Assembly (NCBI GenBank): GCA_039680605.1
Contig: JBDKTA010000048.1
Location: 54,591 to 118,590, forward strand
Length of the DNA: 64,000 nt
Source: Planctomycetaceae bacterium
GTDB taxonomy: Bacteria > Planctomycetota > Phycisphaerae > SM23-33
Reading direction: 5' to 3'
In this document: one piece after another, positions 18,558-27,151 of the stretch
Layout: every line of letters begins with the position of its first letter
Numbering within the stretch: position 1 is the first letter of the stretch
The notes under the pieces: model-generated
Told to the model about the DNA's origin: nothing
The model's database searches: none
Seen by the model: the letters and a program-made list of their open reading frames with translations, nothing else
Made by a program: the position numbers and the translations under genes

Positions 18558-19796
18558 ATGAGTCCATCACGTTCAGCACGCATCGCACCCATGCTGGCAG
18601 GGGTGGCGTTGGCCGCGGCCGCCGCGTTCACGGCAGGCTGTCCGTCCAATCACACCGCCGGTCAGGACGAGGCCAGGCAAAAGGCCAAAGCGCGATGGAA
18701 CACCGTTCGCGCCGACGTGCTGTGCGGCGTGGCAGCGGACAATCTCCGCGCCGGGCGTCTTGACGCCGCGCAGGCCAAGGCGGCCGAGGCCCTGGCCATG
18801 GAACCCAATTCCATGGCGGGTCTGCTGGTGATGGGGCGAATCGCCCTGGAGCGAGGCCAGTACGCCCAGGCCCTCAAGACCCTCGATCAGGCCCGCGCCA
18901 TCGATCCCAAGAACGCCGCGGCGGCGTACTATCTTGCCGTCGCGCTGGAAAAGAGCAATCGACTCGATGAGGCGCTTCAGGCATACCGCCAGGCGTACTT
19001 TCTCAATGACGCCAGCCTCGACGCCGTCAAAGGCGCCGCTGAGGTCATGGTCGCGATGGGCCAGCCTCGTCAGGCCAAAGCCTACCTCGGCGGGTTCATG
19101 CCCCGCGCCGAAGGCGACGCCGGAATGTATGAACTGGCCGGACGCCTCGCGCAGTTGTGCGGCGACCCTGCCGAGGCGGCAGGACACTTCGTCAAGGCCC
19201 ATGACATCGACAGCGCCAACATGCTCTATCTGGAAAAGCTGATCGAGGTCCAGTTCCTGGCCGGACAGTACGACAAGGTCCTGGCCTCGATACGCGACCT
19301 CAAGCCCTCCGAGCATTACAGCCCGCCGGCGACCATCTACGTCATGCAGGGCGACAGTTGCCTGGCGCTGAGGCGGCCGAACGAGGCCTTGGCGGCATAC
19401 AAGACCGCAACGACCGGCGCTGCCTCGCTATGGGCGGCGTGGTCGGGCGTTTCGCGGGCCGAGCTGGCGCTGTCGCGCCCGGCGGAGGCGGTGGCGGCGG
19501 CGCGGAAAGCTTACGAGTTGGATAAGGACAACCCCGACAGCACGTTGCTCGTCGGGTACAGCCTGGTTCGAGCCGGGCGCACGGTCGAAGCGATTGCGTG
19601 CCTCAAGCAGGCCATCGCCCAGCGAGGCAATGATGCCACGCTGCTGTGCGTTTTGGGGCGTGCCTACGCTGCCGGCGGCGACGAGTTGGAAGCGACGCGA
19701 TGCTACACCGCGGCGCTGCGCAGCGAACCCGGCAACCGGCTGGCCAGCGAACTGCTGAGCAGCACGGCACGGAAGGACAAAGTGGAGACGCGTTAG
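18558..19796 (+). CDS. TPR-repeat lipoprotein (pilotin/PilF-like)
   Basis: A 412-residue predicted lipoprotein. Residues 1-29 are a signal peptide with lipobox FTAGC, so the mature protein should be anchored at Cys29. The remainder is a run of about eight to nine tetratricopeptide-like repeats, for example GLLVMGRIALERGQYAQALK and VAAARKAYELDKDNPDSTLL. TPR lipoproteins (PilF, PilW, Tgl) place and assemble secretins in the outer membrane; the position directly after the secretin gene makes that the best inference. Confidence 0.8.
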   Translation: MSPSRSARIAPMLAGVALAAAAAFTAGCPSNHTAGQDEARQKAKARWNTVRADVLCGVAADNLRAGRLDAAQAKAAEALAMEPNSMAGLLVMGRIALERGQYAQALKTLDQARAIDPKNAAAAYYLAVALEKSNRLDEALQAYRQAYFLNDASLDAVKGAAEVMVAMGQPRQAKAYLGGFMPRAEGDAGMYELAGRLAQLCGDPAEAAGHFVKAHDIDSANMLYLEKLIEVQFLAGQYDKVLASIRDLKPSEHYSPPATIYVMQGDSCLALRRPNEALAAYKTATTGAASLWAAWSGVSRAELALSRPAEAVAAARKAYELDKDNPDSTLLVGYSLVRAGRTVEAIACLKQAIAQRGNDATLLCVLGRAYAAGGDELEATRCYTAALRSEPGNRLASELLSSTARKDKVETR

Positions 19797-19814
19797 CGGT
19801 TCGGCGCTGTGCCC

Positions 19815-19839
19815 GGGCATGGGCGAGACGGCCATGCCC
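19815..19839 (+). repeat. GGGCGAGAC-type palindrome upstream of the sensor kinase
   Basis: GGGCATGGGCGAGACGGCCATGCCC folds into a hairpin around GAGAC. It belongs to the same family as the copies at 12691-12787 and 30709-30785. Confidence 0.7.
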
Positions 19840-19882
19840 AAAGGCCCGAGGGCGCCGGAGGGATCATCATACGGAGGCGGCG

Positions 19883-21325
19883 GTGACGACGGTCAAAAGG
19901 CTCAGCCTTGCTACCATGGTTATCATTTGCGTCGGGGCCAGTGCGGCCTACTACGCGACCATGATGGCGCTGCAGGGGCACGGGGTCCTCAGTACCGCGC
20001 TGAACTACCTCGTCGTGGGACTGGTGACCGCCCTGACGGTGCTGTTGCTGCTGCTGTTCTGGCGCAGCCTGCACAACGCCATCCGCACCATCGCCGGTCA
20101 GTTGGAGACCATGGCCGCCACCGGGCAGAGCGGTCTGGTGATGGTCCAGGGCAATCACGAGCTGTCGCAACTGGCGCGTCCGCTGAATGCCTTTCTGACC
20201 AGCACGCGCGAGAAGATCGACGAACTCCAGAACGCCAACCGCGAACTGCAGATCCAGGCCCGCATCGCCTCGGCCGAGAAGCAGCACACCGAGGCCATCA
20301 TCTTTTCCATCAGCGACGCGGTGCTGGTGACCAATCGTTTCGATGAGCTGCTGCTGGCCAACGAGGCGGCTGAGAAGCTGCTGGGCTTCAAGCTCTCCGG
20401 GGCGCTGCGGCAGAATATCGACCGCATCATCACCGACGGCACGCTGGTGCGCCTGGTGCGCGAGACGCGCGGGCACGGGCGAACGCCCACGCGGCGGGTC
20501 GTCGAGCACGCCATCGACCTCAAGGGCGACGTGCGGGTCTTCCGCGTCACGTTGAGCTGCATCGCCGGGGCCAACGAGGAGGTCTCGGGCGTCGTGGCCG
20601 TCCTCCACGACGTGACGCGCGAGAAGGAAATCGCCCAGATGAAGACCGACTTTGTCTCCAACGTCTCGCACGAACTCAAGACGCCCCTGGCGTCGATCAA
20701 GGCGTATATCGAGATGCTGCAAGACGGCGAGGCCCAGGACGATGCCACGTGCAAGGAGTTCTACGGGATCATCGCCGCCGAAACCGACCGCCTGCACCGG
20801 CTGATCGAGAACATCCTCAATATCTCGCGGATCGAGTCGGGCGTGGTGAAGGTGGTCAAGGAGCCCACGAGCCTGACTGCCGTCGTCAAGCAGGTGATCG
20901 ACGTGGCGGCTCCGCAGGCCAAGGCCAAGCAGATCCAGCTAGTGGCCCGCCTGGCGCCGGTGTTTCAGCAGGTCGAGGCGGACCACGACATGATTTTCCA
21001 GGCCGTCATGAACCTGATCTCGAACGCCATCAAGTACACGCCGGAGAACGGCACGGTGACGGTGACGGCCAGCGTCGACGAGCGGCGGGGCGTGGCGGTT
21101 TGCGACGTGGCGGATACCGGGGTGGGGATTCCCGCCGACGACCTGCCTCACGTGTTCGAGAAGTTTTACCGCGTCGAGGCCAACAAGAAGATGGCCAAGG
21201 GCACCGGCCTGGGGCTGACGCTGGTCAAGCACATTGTCGAGACCGTGCATGACGGAAAGCTCTCGGTCAGCAGCGAGAAGGGCAAGGGCAGCACGTTCAG
21301 CCTGGAATTGCCGGTGATGGCGTAA
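19883..21325 (+). CDS. Membrane-bound PAS-containing sensor histidine kinase
   Basis: A 480-residue class I histidine kinase. Two transmembrane helices (about 8-30 and 38-60) enclose almost no periplasmic loop, so it probably senses membrane or cytoplasmic signals. A linker coiled coil and PAS domain (about 135-245, IIFSISDAVLVTNRF) lead to the HisKA box VSNVSHELKTPLASIKAY with His263 as phosphoacceptor. The ATPase domain has the N box NLISNAIKYTPENG, G1 DTGVGIP, F box FEKFYRVE and G2 GTGLGLTLVKHIVE. GTG 19883 is chosen because CGGAGG lies 5 bp upstream. It precedes a receiver protein and probably phosphorylates it. Confidence 0.93.
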   Translation: MTTVKRLSLATMVIICVGASAAYYATMMALQGHGVLSTALNYLVVGLVTALTVLLLLLFWRSLHNAIRTIAGQLETMAATGQSGLVMVQGNHELSQLARPLNAFLTSTREKIDELQNANRELQIQARIASAEKQHTEAIIFSISDAVLVTNRFDELLLANEAAEKLLGFKLSGALRQNIDRIITDGTLVRLVRETRGHGRTPTRRVVEHAIDLKGDVRVFRVTLSCIAGANEEVSGVVAVLHDVTREKEIAQMKTDFVSNVSHELKTPLASIKAYIEMLQDGEAQDDATCKEFYGIIAAETDRLHRLIENILNISRIESGVVKVVKEPTSLTAVVKQVIDVAAPQAKAKQIQLVARLAPVFQQVEADHDMIFQAVMNLISNAIKYTPENGTVTVTASVDERRGVAVCDVADTGVGIPADDLPHVFEKFYRVEANKKMAKGTGLGLTLVKHIVETVHDGKLSVSSEKGKGSTFSLELPVMA

Positions 21326-21345
21326 GGACGGGGCGGAGGATGATC

Positions 21346-21735
21346 ATGAATAAACGCGTGGTAGTAGCCGACGACGAAGCGCACATCCTGCACGTGGTCT
21401 CCTTGAAGCTCCGCAACGCCGGATACGAGGTGGTGACGGCCCAGGACGGCGAGGAAGCCCTGGAGCTTTGCCTGGCGGACCCGCCGGACCTGCTGATCAC
21501 GGACTTCCAGATGCCCGTGATGACCGGAGTAGACCTGTGCCGCCAGCTTCGCGCCCACGAGAGCACGCGGGCCATTCCCGCCATGATGCTCACTGCGCGC
21601 GGGTTCGACCTCGAACCGGGCGAAATGATCGACGTGGGTATCGCCGCCGTCCTGGCCAAGCCCTTCTCGCCCCGCGAAGTGCTGGCCAAAGTCGAAGACC
21701 TGCTCGCCCAGACATCCGGAACCGACGAGAACTAA
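21346..21735 (+). CDS. Single-domain response regulator (CheY-like)
   Basis: A 129-residue stand-alone receiver domain. Acidic pocket residues are Asp9 and Asp10; the phosphoacceptor is Asp53 in LLITDFQMPVMTG; the conserved Lys lies in VLAKPFSPREVL. There is no output domain, so it must act by protein contact, possibly on the HD-GYP protein or secretion ATPase encoded next. ATG 21346 is used because the purine-rich GGAGGA lies at a proper distance; an ATG six bases earlier is too close to it. The stop overlaps the next start (TAATG). Confidence 0.93.
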   Translation: MNKRVVVADDEAHILHVVSLKLRNAGYEVVTAQDGEEALELCLADPPDLLITDFQMPVMTGVDLCRQLRAHESTRAIPAMMLTARGFDLEPGEMIDVGIAAVLAKPFSPREVLAKVEDLLAQTSGTDEN

Positions 21736-23405
21736 TGACCGCCAGCCTCAAAAACAGTTCACGCTGCCTCGCGACGCTGGGTCCGGCCCTGCGCCGGATC
21801 GAGTCTCGCATGGCTGAACTGGGCCTCAACGTGCTCGTGCGCGAGGCTGACGGCTCGTCGACCGAAAACTGGACCCCGCTGAACCTGTTCTGCCAGATTG
21901 TCTGCGGCAGCGCCCATTCGCCCTGTGCCGCGGCGCTGGAGGCCGTGGCGGCCGGGGTGCTCGAGTCCGGCCAGAGCGCCTGCGGAAGTTCCGCCATCGG
22001 ATGCAGCCTGATGGCCGTGCCCGTGCGCCTGCGCCGCAAGACCGCCGGCGTCATCGCCGCCTGTTGTCCAACGCGGGAGATGCTCGACGAAGAGGCCATG
22101 GCCCGCGTCTGCGACCGTCTGCACATCGACCGGCAGGTCGCTCAGCGACTCGCCTCCGAGGCCTGCCGCCACGGCAGCGACCAGGCCGCCGATTTCATGC
22201 GCGTGCTCGAATGGCTCCTGCAGGATTGCCAGGCCCTGGACGTGGCCGACGACGAGTTGACCACCCTGAGCACCAACCTGGCCAACACGTACGAGGAACT
22301 CTCGCTGGTCTACAACATCAGCGGCACCGTTCGCGTCACCGCCGGCGCCGACGAGTTTCTCCAGAAGGTCTGCTCCGAGATGTGCGAGGTCATGAAGATC
22401 GAGACCGCCGCGGCCGTCATTTCGGCGGCGCCGGGGAAGGGCGCCGTGCAGGAGGCGGTCGTGGTGCATGGTTCGTGGGCACGCCAGGGGGACCTGGTCG
22501 GGCAGTTGCTCTCACAGTCAGTGTCGCCGAGTTTCCGCTCGAGTCAGCGCCCCATCATCGCCAACGCCTGGGACGCCGCCCGCGACGTCGCCGGGCTGAG
22601 CGTGCATAACCTCGTCGCCGTTCCGCTGGTGGTCGACCAGAACGTGGTGGGCGTGCTGGCGGCGGTCAACAAACTCAGCGGCGACTTCGACAGCATCGAC
22701 ATGAAGCTCATCAGCGCCGTGGGCAGCCAGGCGTCGGTCTTTCTGGACAACAACCGCCTGTACGCCGACGTGCAGGACCTGCTGATGGGCGTCTTGCACG
22801 CGCTGACGGCCTCCATCGACGCCAAAGATCCGTACACCTGCGGTCACTCGCTGCGCGTGGCAAAGTTGTCGCGCCAGTTGGCGCTGGCGTGCGGATACAG
22901 CCGCGACAAGGCCGAGCGGTTGTACCTGTGCGGGCTGTTGCACGACATTGGGAAAATCGGCGTCCCGGAGCGCATTTTGTGCAAGACGGCCCGTCTGACG
23001 GACGAAGAATACGACGTGATCAAGCGACACCCGGGCATCGGCGCCAAAATTCTGACGGGCATTCGCCAGCTCGAGGACGTGACGGTGGGCATCGTGACCC
23101 ACCACGAGCGCCTCGACGGGCGAGGGTACCCCAATGCCCTTCAGGGCGACGAGATCCCCAAGGACGGACGCATTGTCGGACTGGCCGACGCCTTTGACGC
23201 CCTCACGAGCGACCGCGTCTATCGCAAGGCGCTTTCGCCCGAGCAGGTGATCGCCGAAATCCGCCGCTGCAGCGGGACGCAGTTCGATCCCGATGTGGTC
23301 GAAAAGCTCCTGGCCTGGGATATCGGGGCGCTGTTGGCCGATATGCCCCACGCCAACGCCGGAGCCGACCTGCAAGCCCCAGCCGAGAACCGTCATGAAA
23401 ATTAA
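21735..23405 (+). CDS. GAF and HD-GYP domain protein, probable c-di-GMP phosphodiesterase
   Basis: A 556-residue signalling protein. The N-terminal 110 residues are cysteine-rich (Cys53, 57, 64, 83, 90, 110 and 111) and resemble a PocR-type sensory domain. A GAF-like domain spans about 200-340, including VAVPLVVDQNVVGVLAAVNK. The HD-GYP domain (about 345-550) keeps the metal ligands HD at 403-404 in LLHDIGKIGVPERIL and the signature HHERLDGRGYP at 456-466, so it should hydrolyse c-di-GMP. It starts one base inside the preceding stop. The neighbouring ATPase carries a possible c-di-GMP-binding domain, giving a coherent local circuit. Confidence 0.9.
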   Translation: MTASLKNSSRCLATLGPALRRIESRMAELGLNVLVREADGSSTENWTPLNLFCQIVCGSAHSPCAAALEAVAAGVLESGQSACGSSAIGCSLMAVPVRLRRKTAGVIAACCPTREMLDEEAMARVCDRLHIDRQVAQRLASEACRHGSDQAADFMRVLEWLLQDCQALDVADDELTTLSTNLANTYEELSLVYNISGTVRVTAGADEFLQKVCSEMCEVMKIETAAAVISAAPGKGAVQEAVVVHGSWARQGDLVGQLLSQSVSPSFRSSQRPIIANAWDAARDVAGLSVHNLVAVPLVVDQNVVGVLAAVNKLSGDFDSIDMKLISAVGSQASVFLDNNRLYADVQDLLMGVLHALTASIDAKDPYTCGHSLRVAKLSRQLALACGYSRDKAERLYLCGLLHDIGKIGVPERILCKTARLTDEEYDVIKRHPGIGAKILTGIRQLEDVTVGIVTHHERLDGRGYPNALQGDEIPKDGRIVGLADAFDALTSDRVYRKALSPEQVIAEIRRCSGTQFDPDVVEKLLAWDIGALLADMPHANAGADLQAPAENRHEN

Positions 23406-23736
23406 CGCCGAAAGCTATGGTCACGCCGTCATGCTCAACCTCAACGGCGACTTGACCGCCGACGCCCTGGAAGCATTTAAGCAGGCCGTCGACCACCAAC
23501 TCGAGCCCAAGGAAGTCGTCGATCTGGTGCTCAACTGCGAGTCAGTTCCGTTCATCGACAGCGCCGCGCTGGAGTGCCTGCTCGACATCCAGGAAAAGCT
23601 CGCCCAGCGGTTCGGGCAGGTCAAGCTGGTCAAGTGCGACGAAAACGTGCGGAAGATCCTCGAGATCACTGCTCTGGAATCGACGTTTGAACACTACGAC
23701 CGCGTGGCCGACGCGGTCAAGGCCCTCAGCGTGTGA
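23395..23736 (+). CDS. STAS-domain protein (anti-sigma antagonist-like)
   Basis: A 113-residue single STAS domain. The hallmark helix start is VPFIDSAALECLLDIQEKL, with Ser56 at the position phosphorylated in SpoIIAA/RsbV-type proteins. It overlaps the end of the HD-GYP gene by 11 bp and is followed directly by the secretion ATPase gene. No anti-sigma kinase is adjacent here, so the partner may be the HisKA-type kinase nearby, the RsbW-like protein at 36431-36886, or a component of the pilus machine. Confidence 0.85.
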   Translation: MKINAESYGHAVMLNLNGDLTADALEAFKQAVDHQLEPKEVVDLVLNCESVPFIDSAALECLLDIQEKLAQRFGQVKLVKCDENVRKILEITALESTFEHYDRVADAVKALSV

Positions 23737-23750
23737 GGTCGGGAGATATT

Positions 23751-25469
23751 GTGATCACCACCGCCAAAGAGGCCGGGAAAAAAATGCAACTGGGCGAACT
23801 GCTCATCGAGCAGGGCGCCTTGACGCACGAGCAACTCGCCCACGGGCTGCAGGTGCAGAAGGAAAACGGCAACCGCCTGCTGCTGGGCGAAGTGCTGATG
23901 AAGCAGGGGCTCTGCTCTGAAGAGCAGATCATGGCCGCCCTGGCGCGCGTGTACGGCGTTCCGTTCGCGCGGATCTCGCCCAAGATCGCCGACCCGTCCG
24001 TCATCGACGTCCTGCCGCGGGAGTTCCTCGACAGCCACACCGTCCTGCCGCTTTTCCGCGTCAAGAACCGCCTCTCCCTGGCGGTGACGGAGCCGGCCAA
24101 CGTCTTTCTCACCGAGGAAGTTGCCCGCATCACCGGTTGCGAGGTGCTGCCGATCTGCGCCACGGCCAAGGACATCAAGGCCACCCTCGAGACGCACCTT
24201 CCGGCGGCCAACGTGTTCGTCATCGACGATATCCTGGACGAGTCCGACGCGGGCGATCTCTCGCTGGTCGAGGAGAAGGTCGACGACATTGGCGACCTGG
24301 AGGCGGCCGCCGAAGGCTCGCCGATCATCAAGCTGGTGAACTACCTGATCTACAGCGCCGTGCGCGAAGGGGCCAGCGATATCCACATCGAGCCCGACGA
24401 CAACGCTCTGCGCGTGCGTTTCCGCGTGGACGGCTCGCTGTACGAAAAGCTTCACCCGCCGTACAAAATGCTTCCGGCGATCTCAAGCCGCATCAAGATC
24501 ATGGCTGGGTTGGACATCTCCGAGCGCCGCCTGCCGCAGGATGGCGGCATCCACGTCATGATGGACGGCCGCCCGGTCGACCTGCGCGTCAGCACGCTGC
24601 CGGGCCGTCACGGCGAGAAGACCGTCATCCGCGTGATCGACAACCGCTCGGTGCTGGTGAACCTGGAGAAGCTCGGTTTCGACTATGAGATGCTCAAGCT
24701 GTGGCGTGCGGCGATCCAGGCGCCCAACGGCATCGTGCTGGTGACCGGGCCCACCGGCAGCGGCAAAAGCACCACGCTGTACAGCGTTCTCAAGGAGATC
24801 AACAGCGACGAGGTCAACATCTGCACGGTGGAAGACCCCGTCGAGTTCAACCTGCCGCGCGTCAACCAGTTCCAGGTGAACGAGCGCATCGGCTTCACGT
24901 TTGCCGGCGCGCTGCGCAGCCTGCTGCGACAGGACCCCGACATTATTATGCTCGGCGAGATCCGCGACGAGGAAACCGCCCGCACGGCGGTCCAGGCCGC
25001 CCTGACCGGGCACCTGGTGCTCAGCACGCTGCACACCAACGACGCCCCGGGCGCGGTGACGCGTCTGCTGAACATCGGGATCGAACCGTACCTGATATCG
25101 GCGTCGCTGGTAGCCGTGCTGGGCCAGCGCCTCGTCCGCAAGATCTGCACGAACTGCAAAGAGGCGTACGAGCCGCCGCCGAACATCCGCCGCGCAGTCG
25201 AGCGGGCGGTGGGGGAGGTCGAGACCTACTACCACGGCGTCGGGTGCCCCAAGTGCCGCAACAGCGGCCACAGCGGGCGCATCGGCATCTACGAACTGAT
25301 GTGTCCCAACGAGCAACTGCAGGAACTCATCAGCACCGGACCCAGCCTCAACGCCCTGCGAACGGGTGCGGCCCAGTGCGGCATGATCTCGCTGCGCCAG
25401 GACGGGATGAACAAGGTCAAGGCCGGCATCACGACGGTCGAGGAAATCTTCCGCGTGACGGCAGTCTGA
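23751..25469 (+). CDS. Assembly ATPase GspE/PilB with an MshEN-like N-terminal domain
   Basis: A 572-residue traffic ATPase that powers pseudopilus/pilus assembly at the inner membrane. The N-terminal 12-65 carries two copies of an LGELLIEQG...EQL..Q pattern (QLGELLIEQGALTHEQL and LLGEVLMKQGLCSEEQI), resembling the tandem motif by which MshEN domains bind c-di-GMP. The ATPase core has the Walker A GPTGSGKST (about 333-341), Asp box CTVEDPVEF and the His box TGHLVLSTLHTNDAPG. Two CxxC pairs (about 466/469 and 500/503) form the family's zinc site. GTG 23751 has GGGAG upstream; an earlier GTG at 23733 is possible. Confidence 0.94.
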   Translation: MITTAKEAGKKMQLGELLIEQGALTHEQLAHGLQVQKENGNRLLLGEVLMKQGLCSEEQIMAALARVYGVPFARISPKIADPSVIDVLPREFLDSHTVLPLFRVKNRLSLAVTEPANVFLTEEVARITGCEVLPICATAKDIKATLETHLPAANVFVIDDILDESDAGDLSLVEEKVDDIGDLEAAAEGSPIIKLVNYLIYSAVREGASDIHIEPDDNALRVRFRVDGSLYEKLHPPYKMLPAISSRIKIMAGLDISERRLPQDGGIHVMMDGRPVDLRVSTLPGRHGEKTVIRVIDNRSVLVNLEKLGFDYEMLKLWRAAIQAPNGIVLVTGPTGSGKSTTLYSVLKEINSDEVNICTVEDPVEFNLPRVNQFQVNERIGFTFAGALRSLLRQDPDIIMLGEIRDEETARTAVQAALTGHLVLSTLHTNDAPGAVTRLLNIGIEPYLISASLVAVLGQRLVRKICTNCKEAYEPPPNIRRAVERAVGEVETYYHGVGCPKCRNSGHSGRIGIYELMCPNEQLQELISTGPSLNALRTGAAQCGMISLRQDGMNKVKAGITTVEEIFRVTAV

Positions 25470-25473
25470 TCAG

Positions 25474-25509
25474 GGTGGCATGGCGGCACGCGAAGCGGGT
25501 CGCCATGGG
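25474..25509 (+). repeat. GGTGGCATGGCG palindromic element, copy 1
   Basis: Starts GGTGGCATGGCGGCACGCGA and ends GTCGCCATGGG. The ends CATGGCG and CGCCATG pair. Nearly identical to the copy at 25625-25660. Confidence 0.85.
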
Positions 25510-25624
25510 CGGGCAGGGAAACCAAGCGGATTAGAAACGAAGACTGAGACGGGGACGGGGGGAGAGCGGGATTACGCGGATTTAAGGGATTAAGAGGATT
25601 AGAAACAAAGGCGACACGTGGATG

Positions 25625-25660
25625 GGTGGCATGGCGGCACGCGAAGCGGATCGCCATGGG
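25625..25660 (+). repeat. GGTGGCATGGCG palindromic element, copy 2
   Basis: Same 36-bp element as at 25474-25509 with one base changed (GATCGCC for GGTCGCC). The two are direct repeats 151 bp apart. Confidence 0.85.
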
Positions 25661-25822
25661 GCCTGGGGCGGAAACTAGCCGCTGAGGTCGCTGAGGACGC
25701 TGAGGAGGAGGAATGAAGGAAAGATGGAATGGTGGATAAGGACATGTTCGTCCTCGTCCTCGTCCTCGTCCTCGTCGTCAGTTGTTGTTCTTGTTGTTCC
25801 GTAGGGGTTGGAGGATTCCCGA

Positions 25823-27016
25823 ATGACAACATTCGCTTATGAGGCTCGAGACGCATCAGGGCGCGGGCACCAGGGCAGCGTCAACGCCGCCAGCGCCGAC
25901 GAGGCGACCACGCGTCTGCGGCGCGACGGAAAGAGCGTCGTCAGCATTGCACCGGCGGCCGCCGCCGTGCGCGGCGGGCGCGTCAAACGCGACGACGTGA
26001 TCTACTTCGCTTCGCAGTTGGCCGTCATGGTCGACAGCGGCGTCTCGCTGGATGAGGCGCTGGGCTGCATCGCCCGCCAACATGAGAACCCCGCCTTCGC
26101 GGCGGTCCTGCAGGACGTCTGGGAAAAGGTGCAGAGCGGCGCGGAGTTCTCCAAGGCTTTGGCGGACTACCCCAAGATCTTCGACAACCTCTTCGTGACC
26201 CTCATGCGGGCATCGGAGGCCTCGGGCACGATGGGGCAGATGCTCGAGCGAGCGGCCGACTACATGCAGCAGGAGCGTGAGACGCGCAAACGCATCAAAG
26301 GCGCAATGATGTACCCGGCGTGCATGCTGAGTTTTTGCGTGCTGGTGGTCATCGGGCTGCTGGTGTTCATCCTGCCGCGATTTGAAAAGATCTACTCCGG
26401 CAAAGGCGCGTTACTGCCCCTTCCGACGCGGGCGCTGCTGGCGATGAGCGCCTTCATATTGTCGTATTGGCCGTTCCTGATCGTCAGCGCCGGCGTGGCG
26501 GCCGGCTTGATCTGGTGGTTTGTGCGAACGCCCGGCGGAACGATCTTCATGGACAAGCTGCGCATCTCCGTGCCGCTGCTGGGTCGCATGTACCGCAAGG
26601 CGTACCTCGCCCGCTCGCTGCGGACGATGGCCACCATGGTCGGCACGGGCGTGGGCGTTCTGGAGGGGCTCGACATTGCCGCGGCAATCGCCGGCAACAG
26701 CCAGTACGCCAAGGTCTGGAAAGACGTCGCCGCGGCGGTCCAGGACGGTCTGCCACTCTCGCAACCGCTGCAGGACTCTGAACTCGTGCCCGGCACGATC
26801 GCCCAGATGGTCGACGCCGGCGAGCGCAGCGGCCGCCTGGGCATGGTCATGGACCGCGTGGCGGGGTTCTGCGAAGAAGAACTCAAGGTGGCCGTCAAGA
26901 GCATGACGGCCATGATCGAGCCGATCATGATCATCGTGATGGGCCTGATCGTCGGTGGCGTGGCAATGGCGCTGCTGCTGCCGATCTTCAAGCTGTCCAA
27001 GGTAGTGGGGCACTGA
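25823..27016 (+). CDS. Inner-membrane platform protein GspF/PilC
   Basis: A 397-residue polytopic protein on which the assembly ATPase acts. It has the two duplicated helical domains of the family, each with the pattern FASQLAVMVDSGVSLDEALG (about 68-87) and SLRTMATMVGTGVGVLEGLD (about 268-287), a membrane helix after each (about 170-195 and 365-390), one in between, and the closing MALLLPIFKLSKVVG. ATG 25823 is preceded by GGAGG at 8 bp. It normally follows the ATPase gene directly; here 353 bp of repeats intervene. A strong terminator follows. Confidence 0.93.
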   Translation: MTTFAYEARDASGRGHQGSVNAASADEATTRLRRDGKSVVSIAPAAAAVRGGRVKRDDVIYFASQLAVMVDSGVSLDEALGCIARQHENPAFAAVLQDVWEKVQSGAEFSKALADYPKIFDNLFVTLMRASEASGTMGQMLERAADYMQQERETRKRIKGAMMYPACMLSFCVLVVIGLLVFILPRFEKIYSGKGALLPLPTRALLAMSAFILSYWPFLIVSAGVAAGLIWWFVRTPGGTIFMDKLRISVPLLGRMYRKAYLARSLRTMATMVGTGVGVLEGLDIAAAIAGNSQYAKVWKDVAAAVQDGLPLSQPLQDSELVPGTIAQMVDAGERSGRLGMVMDRVAGFCEEELKVAVKSMTAMIEPIMIIVMGLIVGGVAMALLLPIFKLSKVVGH

Positions 27017-27036
27017 CCGCCGCCATAACCGCGGCA

Positions 27037-27075
27037 GGGGCGCGCCGGCCACAATGCGGGCGCGCCCCCTTTTTT
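27037..27075 (+). terminator. Rho-independent terminator of the secretion cluster
   Basis: Perfect 10-bp stem GGGGCGCGCC (27037-27046) and GGCGCGCCCC (27059-27068), then CTTTTTTA. This is the clearest intrinsic terminator in the window and ends the long + strand secretion operon. Confidence 0.9.
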
Positions 27076-27151
27076 ATGGCCAAACGGCGGGGCATGCACT
27101 GACCGCAAGCGGATTCTTCCTCGATAGTCCGTAGGGGGGTAGAATACGCAT

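Larger units (their letters stand above)
25470..25822 (+). other. 353-bp repeat-rich gap between gspE- and gspF-like genes
   Basis: No gene. The gap is built almost entirely from short repeats: two copies of a GGTGGCATGGCG...TCGCCATGG palindrome (25474-25509, 25625-25660), two GGATTAGAAAC words (near 25530 and 25602), a GCCGCTGAGGTCGCTGAGGA element (25677-25712) and a (CCTCGT)n tract (25746-25780). The same pieces recur at 28555-28600 and 39518-39685. It separates two genes that normally adjoin, so insertion of repeats into the operon is likely. Confidence 0.8.
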
